24,824 nt of DNA from JASJGK01 sp033791585 (GTDB lineage Bacteria > SAR324 > XYD2-FULL-50-16): positions 1 to 24,824 of the forward strand of contig JASJGK010000060.1 in the NCBI GenBank assembly GCA_033791585.1, in the 5' to 3' direction. This document shows positions 1 to 7,798 of the stretch, in pieces. The position numbers and the translations under genes are program-made. Within the stretch, counting starts at the first letter, position 1; every line of letters starts with the position of its first letter. The notes beneath the pieces are model-generated. The model made no database searches, had not been told where the DNA came from, and saw nothing but the letters and a program-made list of their open reading frames with translations.

Positions 1-732
1 GGTTGCCCTTGGGACAAAAAACAAACCCATAAATCTATGATTCCCTACCTTTTAGAAGAGGCTTGGGAAGTGATTGAAGAAATCCAAGAAGGGCGAATCG
101 GGCCTGAATTAATGGATGAATTAGGCGATTTACTATTTCAGGTAATACTCCATGCCCAGATTGCAGAAGAAGACCAGAGATTTAGCCTAGATCAGATTAT
201 TGAAACCATCACCGCCAAGATGGTGGAGCGGCACCCCCACGTGTTTAGTGATGCTAATAAAAATCAATCTGATGATGAGTTGCGTGCCCAGTGGGACGCT
301 ATAAAAAAGAAAAAACTTGATCGGAATAGCGTTCTAGATGGCATCCCCATCCACAGTCCCCAGCTTTTACGGGCCAAAAAAATTGGCGAGCGGGCGGCCT
401 CCATTGGTTTTGAATTTGAAACGACAGCCCAGATAATAGATAAGATCAAAGAAGAAATTGCCGAGGTGGAAGAAAGCCTGGCGGAACAGGATGCCGCAGG
501 GGTGAAAGAAGAAATTGGTGATCTGCTCTTTGCCGTGACCAATTTAGCCCGCTTTGTTAAGGTGAACCCAGAAATTGCCCTAAAGGATGCAAACGAGAAA
601 TTTTCAAATCGGTTTTTCACTGTAGAGCAAGCCTATAAAAAGGCACAGGCAGAAGGGAGAGTCTTATCTTTAGGCGACCTTGAAGGCTACTGGAATCTTG
701 CCAAGCAAAAAGAAGCAGAACAAAAGAAGTAA
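1..732 (+). CDS. mazG: Nucleoside triphosphate pyrophosphohydrolase MazG (5' partial)
   Basis: MazG hydrolyses nucleoside triphosphates to monophosphates and pyrophosphate, clearing abnormal nucleotides in the cytoplasm. The frame is open from base 1, which encodes GCPWDKKQTH, the usual N-terminal block of the family, so the true start lies outside the window and the ATG at 37 is internal. Counting from base 1, the metal-binding motif EExxE is at residues 19-23 and its partner ExxD at E40-D43. ERHPHVF follows. A second MazG repeat (EEIAEVEE, then EEIGDLLF) fills the C-terminal half, giving the two-domain E. coli-type layout. The 243 visible residues against about 263 in E. coli mean that little is missing. 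It is the first visible gene of a same-strand run; rlmE starts 32 bases later. Confidence 0.95.
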   Translation, partial: GCPWDKKQTHKSMIPYLLEEAWEVIEEIQEGRIGPELMDELGDLLFQVILHAQIAEEDQRFSLDQIIETITAKMVERHPHVFSDANKNQSDDELRAQWDAIKKKKLDRNSVLDGIPIHSPQLLRAKKIGERAASIGFEFETTAQIIDKIKEEIAEVEESLAEQDAAGVKEEIGDLLFAVTNLARFVKVNPEIALKDANEKFSNRFFTVEQAYKKAQAEGRVLSLGDLEGYWNLAKQKEAEQKK

Positions 733-764
733 CAAGACATCAAAAAAGCGGAAGGTAGTTTTAA

Positions 765-1388
765 ATGAAACAAGTACAAGACCATTATTATAAAAAAGCC
801 AAACAAGATGGCTACCAAGCCCGTTCGGCCTATAAGTTAGAAGAGGTGCAGGCTAAAAATAAAATCTTAGAAAAGGGCTATAAGGTTTTAGACTTAGGTT
901 GTTACCCTGGGTCTTGGATGCAATATATAAGTAAGCTAATTGGGCCAAAGGGCTTGGTTTTAGGTGTAGACCGCACTCTGTTAACCATGGGGCTGCAACC
1001 CAATATGAAATATTTACAAGCAGATATTTTGGAGTTGGACTTAAACCAACTTAAAGAATTCGCCCCCTATTGGGACGTGGTTGTAAGTGACATGGCCCCC
1101 AACACCACAGGCAATAGAATCGTAGATTCCGAAGGCAGCTGGAATGTTTGCGCCATGGCCATGGATGCAGCCCAGCTCTTTTTAAAAACAGGCGGCAGTT
1201 GTTTGGTTAAATCCCTACAGGGTGTGGCCCAAGAACGATTGATAATGCGCATGAGAGCGGAATATAGTAAGGTCAAAACAGTTAAGCCAGATAGTAGCCG
1301 CTCAGAATCCAAAGAGGTTTTTGTGTTGGGACAGGGCAAAAAACCAGTTGTACAAGAATCACAAGATCAGCAAGAATCATTAGACTAA
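765..1388 (+). CDS. rlmE: 23S rRNA 2'-O-ribose methyltransferase RlmE (FtsJ/RrmJ)
   Basis: RlmE methylates the 2'-hydroxyl of a uridine in the A-loop of 23S rRNA, using S-adenosylmethionine, late in 50S assembly. The 207-residue protein has the family size. The SAM-binding motif I is LDLGCYPGSW (42-51), with the acidic ribose ligand D69. The catalytic K-D-K-E tetrad can be read as K24 (SAYKL), D109 (VSDMAPN), K149 (CLVKSLQG) and E184 (SRSESKEVF). The more usual AAPGGW is CYPGSW here, a conservative change. The C-terminal 15 residues are Gln-rich and probably disordered. The ATG at 765 is preceded by GGAAGG at 750-755, a usable ribosome-binding site. Pairing with the proteolysis genes hslVU downstream suggests a quality-control operon. 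Confidence 0.95.
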   Translation: MKQVQDHYYKKAKQDGYQARSAYKLEEVQAKNKILEKGYKVLDLGCYPGSWMQYISKLIGPKGLVLGVDRTLLTMGLQPNMKYLQADILELDLNQLKEFAPYWDVVVSDMAPNTTGNRIVDSEGSWNVCAMAMDAAQLFLKTGGSCLVKSLQGVAQERLIMRMRAEYSKVKTVKPDSSRSESKEVFVLGQGKKPVVQESQDQQESLD

Positions 1389-1402
1389 AATAAGAGGCAA
1401 GA

Positions 1403-1948
1403 ATGACAACGATATTATCAGTAAGAACAAAAGGCCAAGTGGTTTTAGGTGGTGACGGGCAAGTGACCTTAGGCAACACAGTTATGAAGGCCAATGCTAA
1501 AAAGGTCCGCTTAGCTTACGGTGGCACTGTGATGGCAGGCTTTGCAGGTTCTACCGCTGATGCCTTTACCCTATTTGAAAAATTTGACGCTAAACTAGAA
1601 CAGTATAATGGGAATTTGGTGCGGGCTGCCGTGGAGTTGGCTAAAGAGTGGCGAACCAATAAGATGCTTCGGAATTTGGAAGCTCTGTTAGCTGTGGCAG
1701 ACAGCGAGGCAAGTTTAATTATTTCAGGAAATGGCGATGTCATTGAGCCTGAAGATGGAATTTTAGCCATAGGCAGTGGTGGTAATTACGCCCAAGCCGC
1801 CGCCAAGGCTCTGCTCGCCAATACCAACCTTAGCGCCAGAGAAATTGTTGAAAAATCCCTAGCCATTGCCGCTGATATTGATATTTACACCAATCCACAA
1901 CTCACCTGTTTGGAAATAACAGAACAAAAGCCAGTTAAAAAGAAATAA
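1403..1948 (+). CDS. hslV: ATP-dependent protease peptidase subunit HslV (ClpQ)
   Basis: HslV is the N-terminal-threonine peptidase of the HslUV complex: two stacked hexameric rings that cleave unfolded proteins fed in by the HslU ATPase. The protein starts M-TTILSVR, so removal of Met exposes the catalytic Thr2. GGDGQVTLGNTVMK follows, and Lys34 (Lys33 of the mature form) fits the catalytic lysine position. GFAGSTADAFTLFE, WRTNKMLRNLEALL and IGSGGNYAQAAA are the other family blocks. The length, 181 residues, is typical. An AAGAGG site lies just before the ATG. The C-terminal tail is Lys-rich. The stop codon is followed after one base by hslU, so the two are translationally coupled, as in most bacteria. 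Confidence 0.97.
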   Translation: MTTILSVRTKGQVVLGGDGQVTLGNTVMKANAKKVRLAYGGTVMAGFAGSTADAFTLFEKFDAKLEQYNGNLVRAAVELAKEWRTNKMLRNLEALLAVADSEASLIISGNGDVIEPEDGILAIGSGGNYAQAAAKALLANTNLSAREIVEKSLAIAADIDIYTNPQLTCLEITEQKPVKKK

Positions 1949-1949
1949 T

Positions 1950-3311
1950 ATGGAACATATTTATAGCTCAAAGGACTTAATTCCTTCTCAAATTGTTGAT
2001 TTTTTAGACCGCTACATTGTTGGGCAAAAAGATGCCAAACGTAGTGTTTCTATTGCCTTACGTAATAGGTGGCGCAGGTTGCAGGTGGTGGAAGATTTAA
2101 TTGAAGAGATCATGCCCAAGAACATCATCATGATAGGCCCCACAGGTGTAGGGAAAACAGAGATTGCCAGAAGAATAGCCAAGTTGGTTCACGCCCCCTT
2201 TATTAAGGTGGAGGCCAGTAAGTTTACCGAAGTGGGCTATGTTGGCCGTGATGTGGAATCAATGATTCGTGACTTGGTTGAAATTTCTATCAACATGAGC
2301 CGTAAGATTATGGCCACAGAAATGAGGCCCCAAGCTGAAGAGGCTGCCCGCCAACGTGTGCTAGACCAACTCATCCCCCCTTCCCAAGTGGAAGAGGATG
2401 TGGAGCAGCAGATTAGAAATGATGATGCGCTACGTACCTCCTTTGAAAAGAAACTCAAAGAAGGCAAACTGGATGATCGAATTATAGAAATCAATACGGC
2501 AGGCAAGCCTGCTGGTGGCAATGTGGAAATTTTCCCTATCATGGGGGGCAACGAGGGCATGGACTTAAACATCCGTGACCTAATGAGTAACCTCATGCCC
2601 AAGGGGAATAAGAAGAAAAAAACCACTGTAAGTGAGGCCTTAAAAATCTTCACTGAAGAAGAGGCTGAGCGTTTAGTGGACCAAGAAGACTTAAAAGCTG
2701 AGGCTGTAAAACGAGTGGAACAATCGGGCATTATCTTCTTGGATGAGATTGATAAAATTGCCTCCAAAGAAGGCCGTTCTGGTCAAGGTGAGGTCAGCCG
2801 TGAAGGGGTGCAGCGTGATTTATTGCCTATCGTTGAAGGCAGCACCGTTAATACTAAGTATGGACCTGTGAAAACAGATCACATCTTATTTATTGCAGCG
2901 GGAGCCTTTCACTACGCCAAACCCAGTGATTTAATTCCTGAGTTGCAAGGTCGTTTCCCCATCCGAGTGGAATTACAGTCTTTAAAGGTTGAGGAATTTG
3001 TGCGTATCTTAACAGAGCCAAAAAACAGCCTCATTCGCCAGTATGTTGAATTGTTGAAGACGGAAGAGGTGGAGCTGGAATTTAAAAAGGATGCCATCGC
3101 CGAGATTGCTAAAATTGCTTTTGAGGTCAATGAAAAGACTGAGAACATTGGTGCTAGAAGGCTCCATGCTGTCTTGGAAAAATTACTAGATGAAGTGAGT
3201 TTTCAAGCGCCAGAAATGAAGGGGCAAAAGGTGACAATCAATCGAAAGTATGTAAAAGACCGCCTTGATGATATTGCCGAAGACCAAGACTTAAGTCGTT
3301 ACATTCTATAG
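1950..3311 (+). CDS. hslU: HslUV protease ATPase/unfoldase subunit HslU (ClpY)
   Basis: HslU is the AAA+ hexameric unfoldase that recognises substrates and threads them into HslV. Visible motifs are an N-terminal DRYIVGQKDAKRSV block, Walker A GPTGVGKT (63-70), the pore loop GYVG (96-99), a long intermediate (I) domain at roughly residues 110-245, Walker B IIFLDE (261-266) and sensor/arginine regions after it. The C-terminus DLSRYIL matches the tail that inserts into HslV pockets to activate it. At 453 residues it is slightly longer than the 443-residue E. coli protein. It has no clear Shine-Dalgarno sequence and starts one base after the hslV stop, so translation probably depends on ribosomes finishing hslV. 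Confidence 0.97.
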   Translation: MEHIYSSKDLIPSQIVDFLDRYIVGQKDAKRSVSIALRNRWRRLQVVEDLIEEIMPKNIIMIGPTGVGKTEIARRIAKLVHAPFIKVEASKFTEVGYVGRDVESMIRDLVEISINMSRKIMATEMRPQAEEAARQRVLDQLIPPSQVEEDVEQQIRNDDALRTSFEKKLKEGKLDDRIIEINTAGKPAGGNVEIFPIMGGNEGMDLNIRDLMSNLMPKGNKKKKTTVSEALKIFTEEEAERLVDQEDLKAEAVKRVEQSGIIFLDEIDKIASKEGRSGQGEVSREGVQRDLLPIVEGSTVNTKYGPVKTDHILFIAAGAFHYAKPSDLIPELQGRFPIRVELQSLKVEEFVRILTEPKNSLIRQYVELLKTEEVELEFKKDAIAEIAKIAFEVNEKTENIGARRLHAVLEKLLDEVSFQAPEMKGQKVTINRKYVKDRLDDIAEDQDLSRYIL

Positions 3312-3328
3312 AGCTAGGTAGCTGAAAG

Positions 3329-3356
3329 GATGTTAAACTAAAGATGTTAAACTAAA
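3329..3356. repeat. Exact tandem duplication of 14 bases upstream of the prenyltransferase gene
   Basis: The unit GATGTTAAACTAAA occurs at 3329-3342 and again, identically, at 3343-3356, in the short spacer between hslU and the next gene. Each copy contains ATG-TTA-AAC-TAA, a three-codon open frame. The only purine-rich ribosome-binding-like stretch (GAAAGG, 3324-3329) sits in front of the first copy, not in front of the real start at 3363. Confidence 0.85.
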
Positions 3357-3362
3357 CTAAAA

Positions 3363-4238
3363 ATGCTAAAAAAAGTAAATGGGTTTTTAACCCTCATTAA
3401 GTTCTCACACTCGGTTTTCGCTCTGCCCTTTGCGCTAACTGCCTTTGCTTTGGCTTGGGTAAAAGGCTTGGGGGCCTTGTCTTTTGCTGAAACCCTAGGC
3501 TGGGTTGTATTGGCTATGGTCGGTGCACGCACTGGCGCTATGGGGTTTAATCGGCTAGTGGATATTCCCTTTGATGCTGCAAACCCCAGAACCCAATCAA
3601 GGCCTAGTGTAACTGGTGAAGTGAGCAAGCCCTTGATGGTGGTAATGATTCTTTTATCTTATACTGCTTTGGTTTATGCCGCCTTTAGATTAAGTCCTTT
3701 GGCCTTTTACTTGAGTCCTGTGGCGATTTTTTTAGTCAGTTTTTATTCCTTTACCAAGCGTTTCACTTTTCTTTGCCACTTCTTTTTGGGTCTAGCCATT
3801 GGCGCCGCACCCATTGCCAGTTGGATTGCCGTGACTGGCGAGATTTCGGCGACTTCTTTGCTTATCGGCGGTGGGGTTTTCTGTTGGATTTCAGGCTTTG
3901 ATATCATCTACGCCTTGCAAGACCATGAATATGATGCTGGTGAAGGCCTGCATTCTGTCCCTGTGGTTTTTGGTGTGAAGAAAAGCCTTTGGTTTGCTCG
4001 TGGCCTTCATTCTGTGGCTTTTACAACTTGGATGTTGCTCGCAAAATGGGAAGGTCTAGGTTATTACTACCTTGCAGCCGTTGCTATCTCAACCATGCTG
4101 CTGGTCTATGAACACTGGTTACTTAAAGACGGCGATTTGCAAAAGATCGACATGGCCTTTTTTAATATGAACGCCTATATCAGCATGTTGCTTTTTATTG
4201 GCGTCTCTCTTGACTTATATATGAGTGGTTATGTTTAA
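3363..4238 (+). CDS. UbiA-family prenyltransferase, putative 4-hydroxybenzoate polyprenyltransferase (MqnP-like)
   Basis: This is a membrane enzyme that transfers a polyprenyl chain to an aromatic quinone precursor. The protein has 291 residues and about eight or nine hydrophobic helices. The two Asp-rich metal/diphosphate motifs are N63-x3-D67-x3-D71 (NRLVDIPFD) and D187-x3-D191 (YALQDHEYD). IKFSHSVFALPFAL at the N-terminus is typical of the UbiA-like group found in menaquinone (futalosine, MqnP) or ubiquinone pathways. The sequence alone does not decide which quinone is made. The ATG at 3363 is supported by an in-frame stop at 3348-3350. No ribosome-binding site lies directly before it, and a tandem repeat separates it from the nearest candidate. 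It is probably in the hslVU operon. Confidence 0.88.
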   Translation: MLKKVNGFLTLIKFSHSVFALPFALTAFALAWVKGLGALSFAETLGWVVLAMVGARTGAMGFNRLVDIPFDAANPRTQSRPSVTGEVSKPLMVVMILLSYTALVYAAFRLSPLAFYLSPVAIFLVSFYSFTKRFTFLCHFFLGLAIGAAPIASWIAVTGEISATSLLIGGGVFCWISGFDIIYALQDHEYDAGEGLHSVPVVFGVKKSLWFARGLHSVAFTTWMLLAKWEGLGYYYLAAVAISTMLLVYEHWLLKDGDLQKIDMAFFNMNAYISMLLFIGVSLDLYMSGYV

Positions 4239-4497
4239 GCGGAAAAACTCCCCTGCTCACTCGGAAGTGTTAATTAAAAAGGCCTTACGAGAGATTGAAA
4301 AGCAATTAGTGGAAATGGAGAAAGAGGGGAAAGACCTCACGAAAATGAAACTAAAAAAGTACACTAAAACCCACCACGCAGGTTGCAAGTGCACCAAATG
4401 TTTGAAGGCAACCAAGGCCAAAGACCCCACTTTACGGGGTCTTAGAGAATATGGTTTTAAGGTTTATGTGCAAGAGAATGATAAGGAAGAAACCTGA
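4231..4497 (+). CDS. Small Lys-rich protein with a CxCxxC motif, unknown function
   Basis: I do not recognise this 88-residue protein. Its first 40 residues are a charged, probable helix (KKALREIEKQLVEMEKEGK). A compact HH-x2-C-x-C-x2-C cluster follows (H48, H49, C52, C54, C57), which looks like a metal site, probably zinc, and then a short tail with LRGLREYGFKVYV. There is no signal peptide or membrane segment, so it should be cytoplasmic. The ATG at 4231 overlaps the end of the prenyltransferase gene by eight bases. A GTG at 4225 would add two residues and is the less likely start. The overlap implies translational coupling and a constant partner relationship with the upstream gene, but gives no function. 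Confidence 0.7.
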   Translation: MFKRKNSPAHSEVLIKKALREIEKQLVEMEKEGKDLTKMKLKKYTKTHHAGCKCTKCLKATKAKDPTLRGLREYGFKVYVQENDKEET

Positions 4498-4608
4498 GCG
4501 CTTTTTAAGCTTATTTTTTTTAGCACTTTCTCTTTTTTTCTCTTGGTTTCTGCCTTTGGGCCTTTCCTCACAAAGCAAAGTAGTCTAAAATAAGCAAAGT
4601 TATCCAAT

Positions 4609-4637
4609 TTAAAAGGGCTAGATCAATGCTCTATAAA
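4609..4637 (+). promoter_or_regulatory. Candidate sigma-70-type promoter for the histidine kinase gene
   Basis: TTAAAA (4609-4614) and TATAAA (4632-4637) are separated by 17 bases, in the 175-base spacer before the kinase gene. The -10 match is good and the -35 match moderate. Transcription would start near 4644, inside the inverted motif listed separately. Confidence 0.3.
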
Positions 4638-4640
4638 TTG

Positions 4641-4667
4641 CACCGTCTAAAAGATTAAGTTAAGACC
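4641..4667. promoter_or_regulatory. Candidate operator CACCGTCT-N14-AGAC before the kinase gene
   Basis: CACCGTCT (4641-4648) and AGAC (4663-4666) form GTCT-N14-AGAC, an imperfect inverted pair. It ends six bases before the kinase ATG and covers the expected transcription start. The same arrangement with the same 14-base spacing occurs before acnB at 7856-7881. A further GTCTAAAA half-site lies at 4583-4590. The protein that would bind is unknown. Confidence 0.35.
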
Positions 4668-4672
4668 AATTA

Positions 4673-6268
4673 ATGCAAAGCCGAAAAGTTCTTTCTTACT
4701 GGTATGCTGCCATTTTTTTACTAGTGGTCTTTTTTATCTTGATGGGTAACTACATCTATCTGACCGAAGAGACAGAAAGTAAACTCAATCGAATTTTCTG
4801 GAAACAATCAGAAGTCATCAGTGAAACTATCGCCCTAAGTGCCCGCCACTCGGTGCAATCCTTGCGTCTTGAGCCAGAACACCTTTCCTATTTTGCCAAA
4901 AATTTGGCTGAAAAAATTGAAGCCGTGCCTGAATTGTGGCAAGAGGGCGGCCAAAAAAGATTGGAAGAGATTTTAAAAAAGAATGATATTGAGTCCATTC
5001 TGATTTTAAATGCGCGGGGCCATGTGGTTTTACAAGCGCCACAAATTCAGCCTCAGTCCATGGCAGGCCCTATTTTTGAGCAGGGTTTTAAAGGTAAATC
5101 TGGCGGGGTGATGATCTCTTTGGGCAACTCGAAAATCTTTGATTTAAAAACTCGCTACGCTCTGCAAGAACTTACCTCCCAGATCAAAAATCGGGAGTTG
5201 GTGGAATATGCTTCCTTTTACAACCATAACTTGATTGTCGTCGCCAGCACCGACCCCAATAATATCGGCAAACGAACCCAACGAAAAGACATTGAAGACA
5301 GCTTAAAATCTAAGGCCAGCTACTTTCCCCCTAGTGATAAGTACCTAGAAGTAATACATTATTTCCCTCTTTCTGAAGGCTTTTTTGGGGTCTTTCATGT
5401 GGGGTTATCTTTAGGCGAGATGCAAAAGGCTTCCGCTGATTTTCGCCATAATACTTTGGTGGGCAGTGCTTGGGTAATGGGTTTGTTGGTCTTAGTGGTG
5501 ATCTTGGTTTTGCGCTTCCAGAGCTTTTATTTAAGGCGCTTAGACAAGATGCAAGTCGAGCTTAGGGAGCAAGAAAGGATGGTTTCCTTAGGGAATATGG
5601 CAGCTGGGGTGGCACATGAAATCCGTAATCCTCTGAACTCTATATCCATCACCATCCAAAGGTTGCAAATTGAATTTGAGCCGCCCAAGGCCAGTGATGC
5701 GGAGGAGTTTAATTCCTTCTTAGACTTGATGAAAAAAGAGGCCAATCGCCTCAACCAAATTGTTACAGATTTCCTAGGCTTTTCTAAGCCCTTTGCCCCT
5801 AGGTCTGAGGTCTTTTCCATCACGGAATTTTTAAAAGAATCCCTATTGTTGATCACAGAAGAAGCAAAAGAAAGGGGTTTGGAGTTACTGTGGAAAGAAC
5901 CTACCGCTGTGGGAAACTACTATGGTGATGCAGAAAAACTAAAACAGGTGATTTTGAACCTACTTGGTAACGCCATGGATGCCTGTAGGGAAGGTGGCAA
6001 GGTAGAAGTACGCAGCAGTTTGGATAAAAAAGGTCTGTGGCGGATTGATATTATTGATCAAGGCGAGGGGATTGCACCTGAAAAACTGGCACATCTTTTT
6101 GATATCTACTACACAACTAAGGCCCACGGCACTGGCTTAGGTCTATATATATCAAGGAAAATCATCCAGGCCCACGATGGCACGATAGAATTGAAAAACA
6201 ATCCCATAGCCGGTGTAACCTGTACCATTATCTTGCCAAAGCGCCAGAATACCGCTAATGACAAGTAA
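4673..6268 (+). CDS. Membrane sensor histidine kinase (NtrB/ZraS-type)
   Basis: This protein senses a signal outside the inner membrane and phosphorylates a partner regulator. Of its 531 residues, 10-30 form the first membrane helix, about 31-258 the extracytoplasmic sensor region (alpha/beta, PAS- or Cache-like by pattern, e.g. ILILNARGHVVL) and 261-282 the second helix. A short linker and coiled coil lead to the HisKA domain with phospho-acceptor H315 in HEIRNP. The ATPase domain shows N433 in NLLGNAMDAC (N box), DQGEG 462-466 (G1) and GTGLGL 486-491 (G2). The partner is almost certainly the sigma-54 regulator 52 bases downstream. The ATG at 4673 has no clear ribosome-binding site. The ligand cannot be inferred. 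Confidence 0.92.
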   Translation: MQSRKVLSYWYAAIFLLVVFFILMGNYIYLTEETESKLNRIFWKQSEVISETIALSARHSVQSLRLEPEHLSYFAKNLAEKIEAVPELWQEGGQKRLEEILKKNDIESILILNARGHVVLQAPQIQPQSMAGPIFEQGFKGKSGGVMISLGNSKIFDLKTRYALQELTSQIKNRELVEYASFYNHNLIVVASTDPNNIGKRTQRKDIEDSLKSKASYFPPSDKYLEVIHYFPLSEGFFGVFHVGLSLGEMQKASADFRHNTLVGSAWVMGLLVLVVILVLRFQSFYLRRLDKMQVELREQERMVSLGNMAAGVAHEIRNPLNSISITIQRLQIEFEPPKASDAEEFNSFLDLMKKEANRLNQIVTDFLGFSKPFAPRSEVFSITEFLKESLLLITEEAKERGLELLWKEPTAVGNYYGDAEKLKQVILNLLGNAMDACREGGKVEVRSSLDKKGLWRIDIIDQGEGIAPEKLAHLFDIYYTTKAHGTGLGLYISRKIIQAHDGTIELKNNPIAGVTCTIILPKRQNTANDK

Positions 6269-6320
6269 GCCGATTCAAATGTTAAAGCCTTAATTAACGC
6301 CCATATAAATATCCTAGAAT

Positions 6321-7709
6321 ATGCCTTTAAATGCCAAGATCTTAATTGTAGATGATGAAGTAAGCCAGACGGAATTGCTTGAGGGGTTTCTCTCAAAAAA
6401 GGGGTACACTGTTACCACTACCAATAATCCTGAGAAGGCTCTAGTTCTGATTCGGGGGCAAGAATTTGATCTTTTGATCTCTGATTTTCGCATGCCGCAA
6501 ATGAATGGCTTAGACCTGATCAAAGGCGTGAGAGCCATTGACCCTGAAGTATCTATGGTTATGATCAGTGCCTATGGCTCTATTGAAACTGCCGTGGATG
6601 TGATCAAATCGGGTGCCAATGATTTCCTAACCAAGCCCATTGATCTAAAAGAATTATTGCTAGTCATTGACCGCAACATTGACAAGAAAAAGTTGATGAT
6701 GGAAAACAGGCAGCTCAAAGAAATCATCCAAGAAAGATTTAAATTTGATAATATCGTTGGTAATTCTCGGGCCTTAGGCGAGGTTATGGGGTTAGTAAAG
6801 CGTGTTGCTGATTCTAGTGCTACAGTCATCATTCGTGGTGAGTCGGGTACGGGTAAAGAATTGATAGCCAAGGCTTTGCACTTTGCCAGCGTGCGAAAAG
6901 ATAAACCCTTTGTTAAGGTCAACTGCGCGGCTCTGCCTGAAACCCTGTTGGAATCTGAGCTTTTTGGCCATGTGAAGGGAAGCTTTACTGGTGCCATTGG
7001 CGACAGAAAAGGTAAATTTGCCGAGGCCCACACGGGCACGATTTTTTTAGATGAAATCGGCGAGATTTCTCTCACCACCCAAACCAAACTCTTGCGTGTG
7101 CTGCAAGAGCGTGAATTTGAAATGGTTGGCAGCAACCAGACGGTGAAGGTGGATGTGCGGATTATAGCTGCAACCAACCGTGATTTAGAAGAAGCCGTAG
7201 CCATTAAAGACATGCGTGAAGATCTATATTACCGCCTTTCTGTTGTGCCCATTTATTTGCCAGCTCTAAGGTCTAGGCGAGAAGATATCATGCTCTTGGT
7301 GGAGCACTTTATCGATAAATATGCCAAGATGAACAATAGAAAAGTCGAAGGCATCACCAGCGAAGTGCGTAGTTTACTAGTAAAGTACGATTATCCTGGT
7401 AACATCCGAGAATTAGAAAACATCATCGAGCGGGCCATTGTGATTTCTCGTGATGATGTGATCACCCTAAAAGATTTGCCCTTAAGTGTAACCTCTGGTG
7501 GTCGTAGTGAGGCTGGGGTGCAAACCAAAGCCGCTGGTGATGGGCTACCCATGATGACCCTCGATGAAGCAGAAAAACAACTGATCGAGCAGGCTCTAGC
7601 CATGCACAACGGGGTGCAAACCCGTGCCGCCAAAGAGCTTGGTATTTCTGAGCGAGCGCTACGCTACAAGATCAAAACCAAGGGTGTTTCTAAAGAGGAT
7701 GAGGAGTAA
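6321..7709 (+). CDS. Sigma-54-dependent response regulator (NtrC/ZraR family)
   Basis: This is a transcriptional activator that, once phosphorylated, remodels sigma-54 RNA polymerase at -24/-12 promoters. Domains in order: receiver 5-120 (acidic pair D11/D12, phospho-acceptor D55, K105); AAA+ domain about 143-380 with Walker A GESGTGKE (173-180), sigma-54 contact loop GSFTGA (220-225), Walker B IFLDE (241-245) and LYYRLSVVPIYLP; Fis-type helix-turn-helix about 430-455 (TRAAKELGISERALRYK). The contact loop has Ser where most of the family has Ala (GAFTGA). The 462-residue length is normal. The gene follows its kinase and was probably co-transcribed with it. I see no convincing -24/-12 promoter in this window, so its targets are probably elsewhere. 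Confidence 0.94.
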   Translation: MPLNAKILIVDDEVSQTELLEGFLSKKGYTVTTTNNPEKALVLIRGQEFDLLISDFRMPQMNGLDLIKGVRAIDPEVSMVMISAYGSIETAVDVIKSGANDFLTKPIDLKELLLVIDRNIDKKKLMMENRQLKEIIQERFKFDNIVGNSRALGEVMGLVKRVADSSATVIIRGESGTGKELIAKALHFASVRKDKPFVKVNCAALPETLLESELFGHVKGSFTGAIGDRKGKFAEAHTGTIFLDEIGEISLTTQTKLLRVLQEREFEMVGSNQTVKVDVRIIAATNRDLEEAVAIKDMREDLYYRLSVVPIYLPALRSRREDIMLLVEHFIDKYAKMNNRKVEGITSEVRSLLVKYDYPGNIRELENIIERAIVISRDDVITLKDLPLSVTSGGRSEAGVQTKAAGDGLPMMTLDEAEKQLIEQALAMHNGVQTRAAKELGISERALRYKIKTKGVSKEDEE

Positions 7710-7773
7710 ATCTGCCTCTGCTTTTTGTCTTTTCCAAAGGTCATTTTTTAGCCTTGCCCTTACCTTAAAAAAA

Positions 7774-7798
7774 CTTCCCCCTTTTCCCCCTTTTTCTT
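7774..7798. repeat. Polypyrimidine mirror repeat upstream of acnB
   Basis: Twenty-five uninterrupted pyrimidines. Within them 7775-7792 reads the same in both directions on one strand (TT-C5-T4-C5-TT), which is a mirror repeat rather than an inverted one. Such homopurine/homopyrimidine mirrors can in principle form triplex (H-) DNA. A similar C5-T5-C3 tract stands before pgk at 18183-18195. Confidence 0.6.

Noticed and set aside
264..620. Open frame of 118 codons on the minus strand inside mazG
   Set aside because: Antisense to a strongly conserved gene, Ser-rich composition typical of reversed coding sequence, no ribosome-binding site.
2237..2767. Open frame of 176 codons on the minus strand inside hslU
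   Set aside because: Ser-rich antisense shadow of a conserved gene; no family resemblance and no start signals.
4500..4535. T-rich stretch with TAAGCTTA after the small Cys-rich gene considered as a terminator
   Set aside because: The only stem is a 4-bp palindrome without a loop; too weak to call.
6087..6200. TGGCAC-like sequences in the kinase gene considered as -24/-12 promoters for the regulator
   Set aside because: The GC of the -12 element is not at the required ten-base distance from GG.
6572..7213. Open frame of 213 codons on the minus strand inside the response regulator gene
   Set aside because: Length comes from the codon use of the real gene; the composition is unlike the neighbouring proteins.
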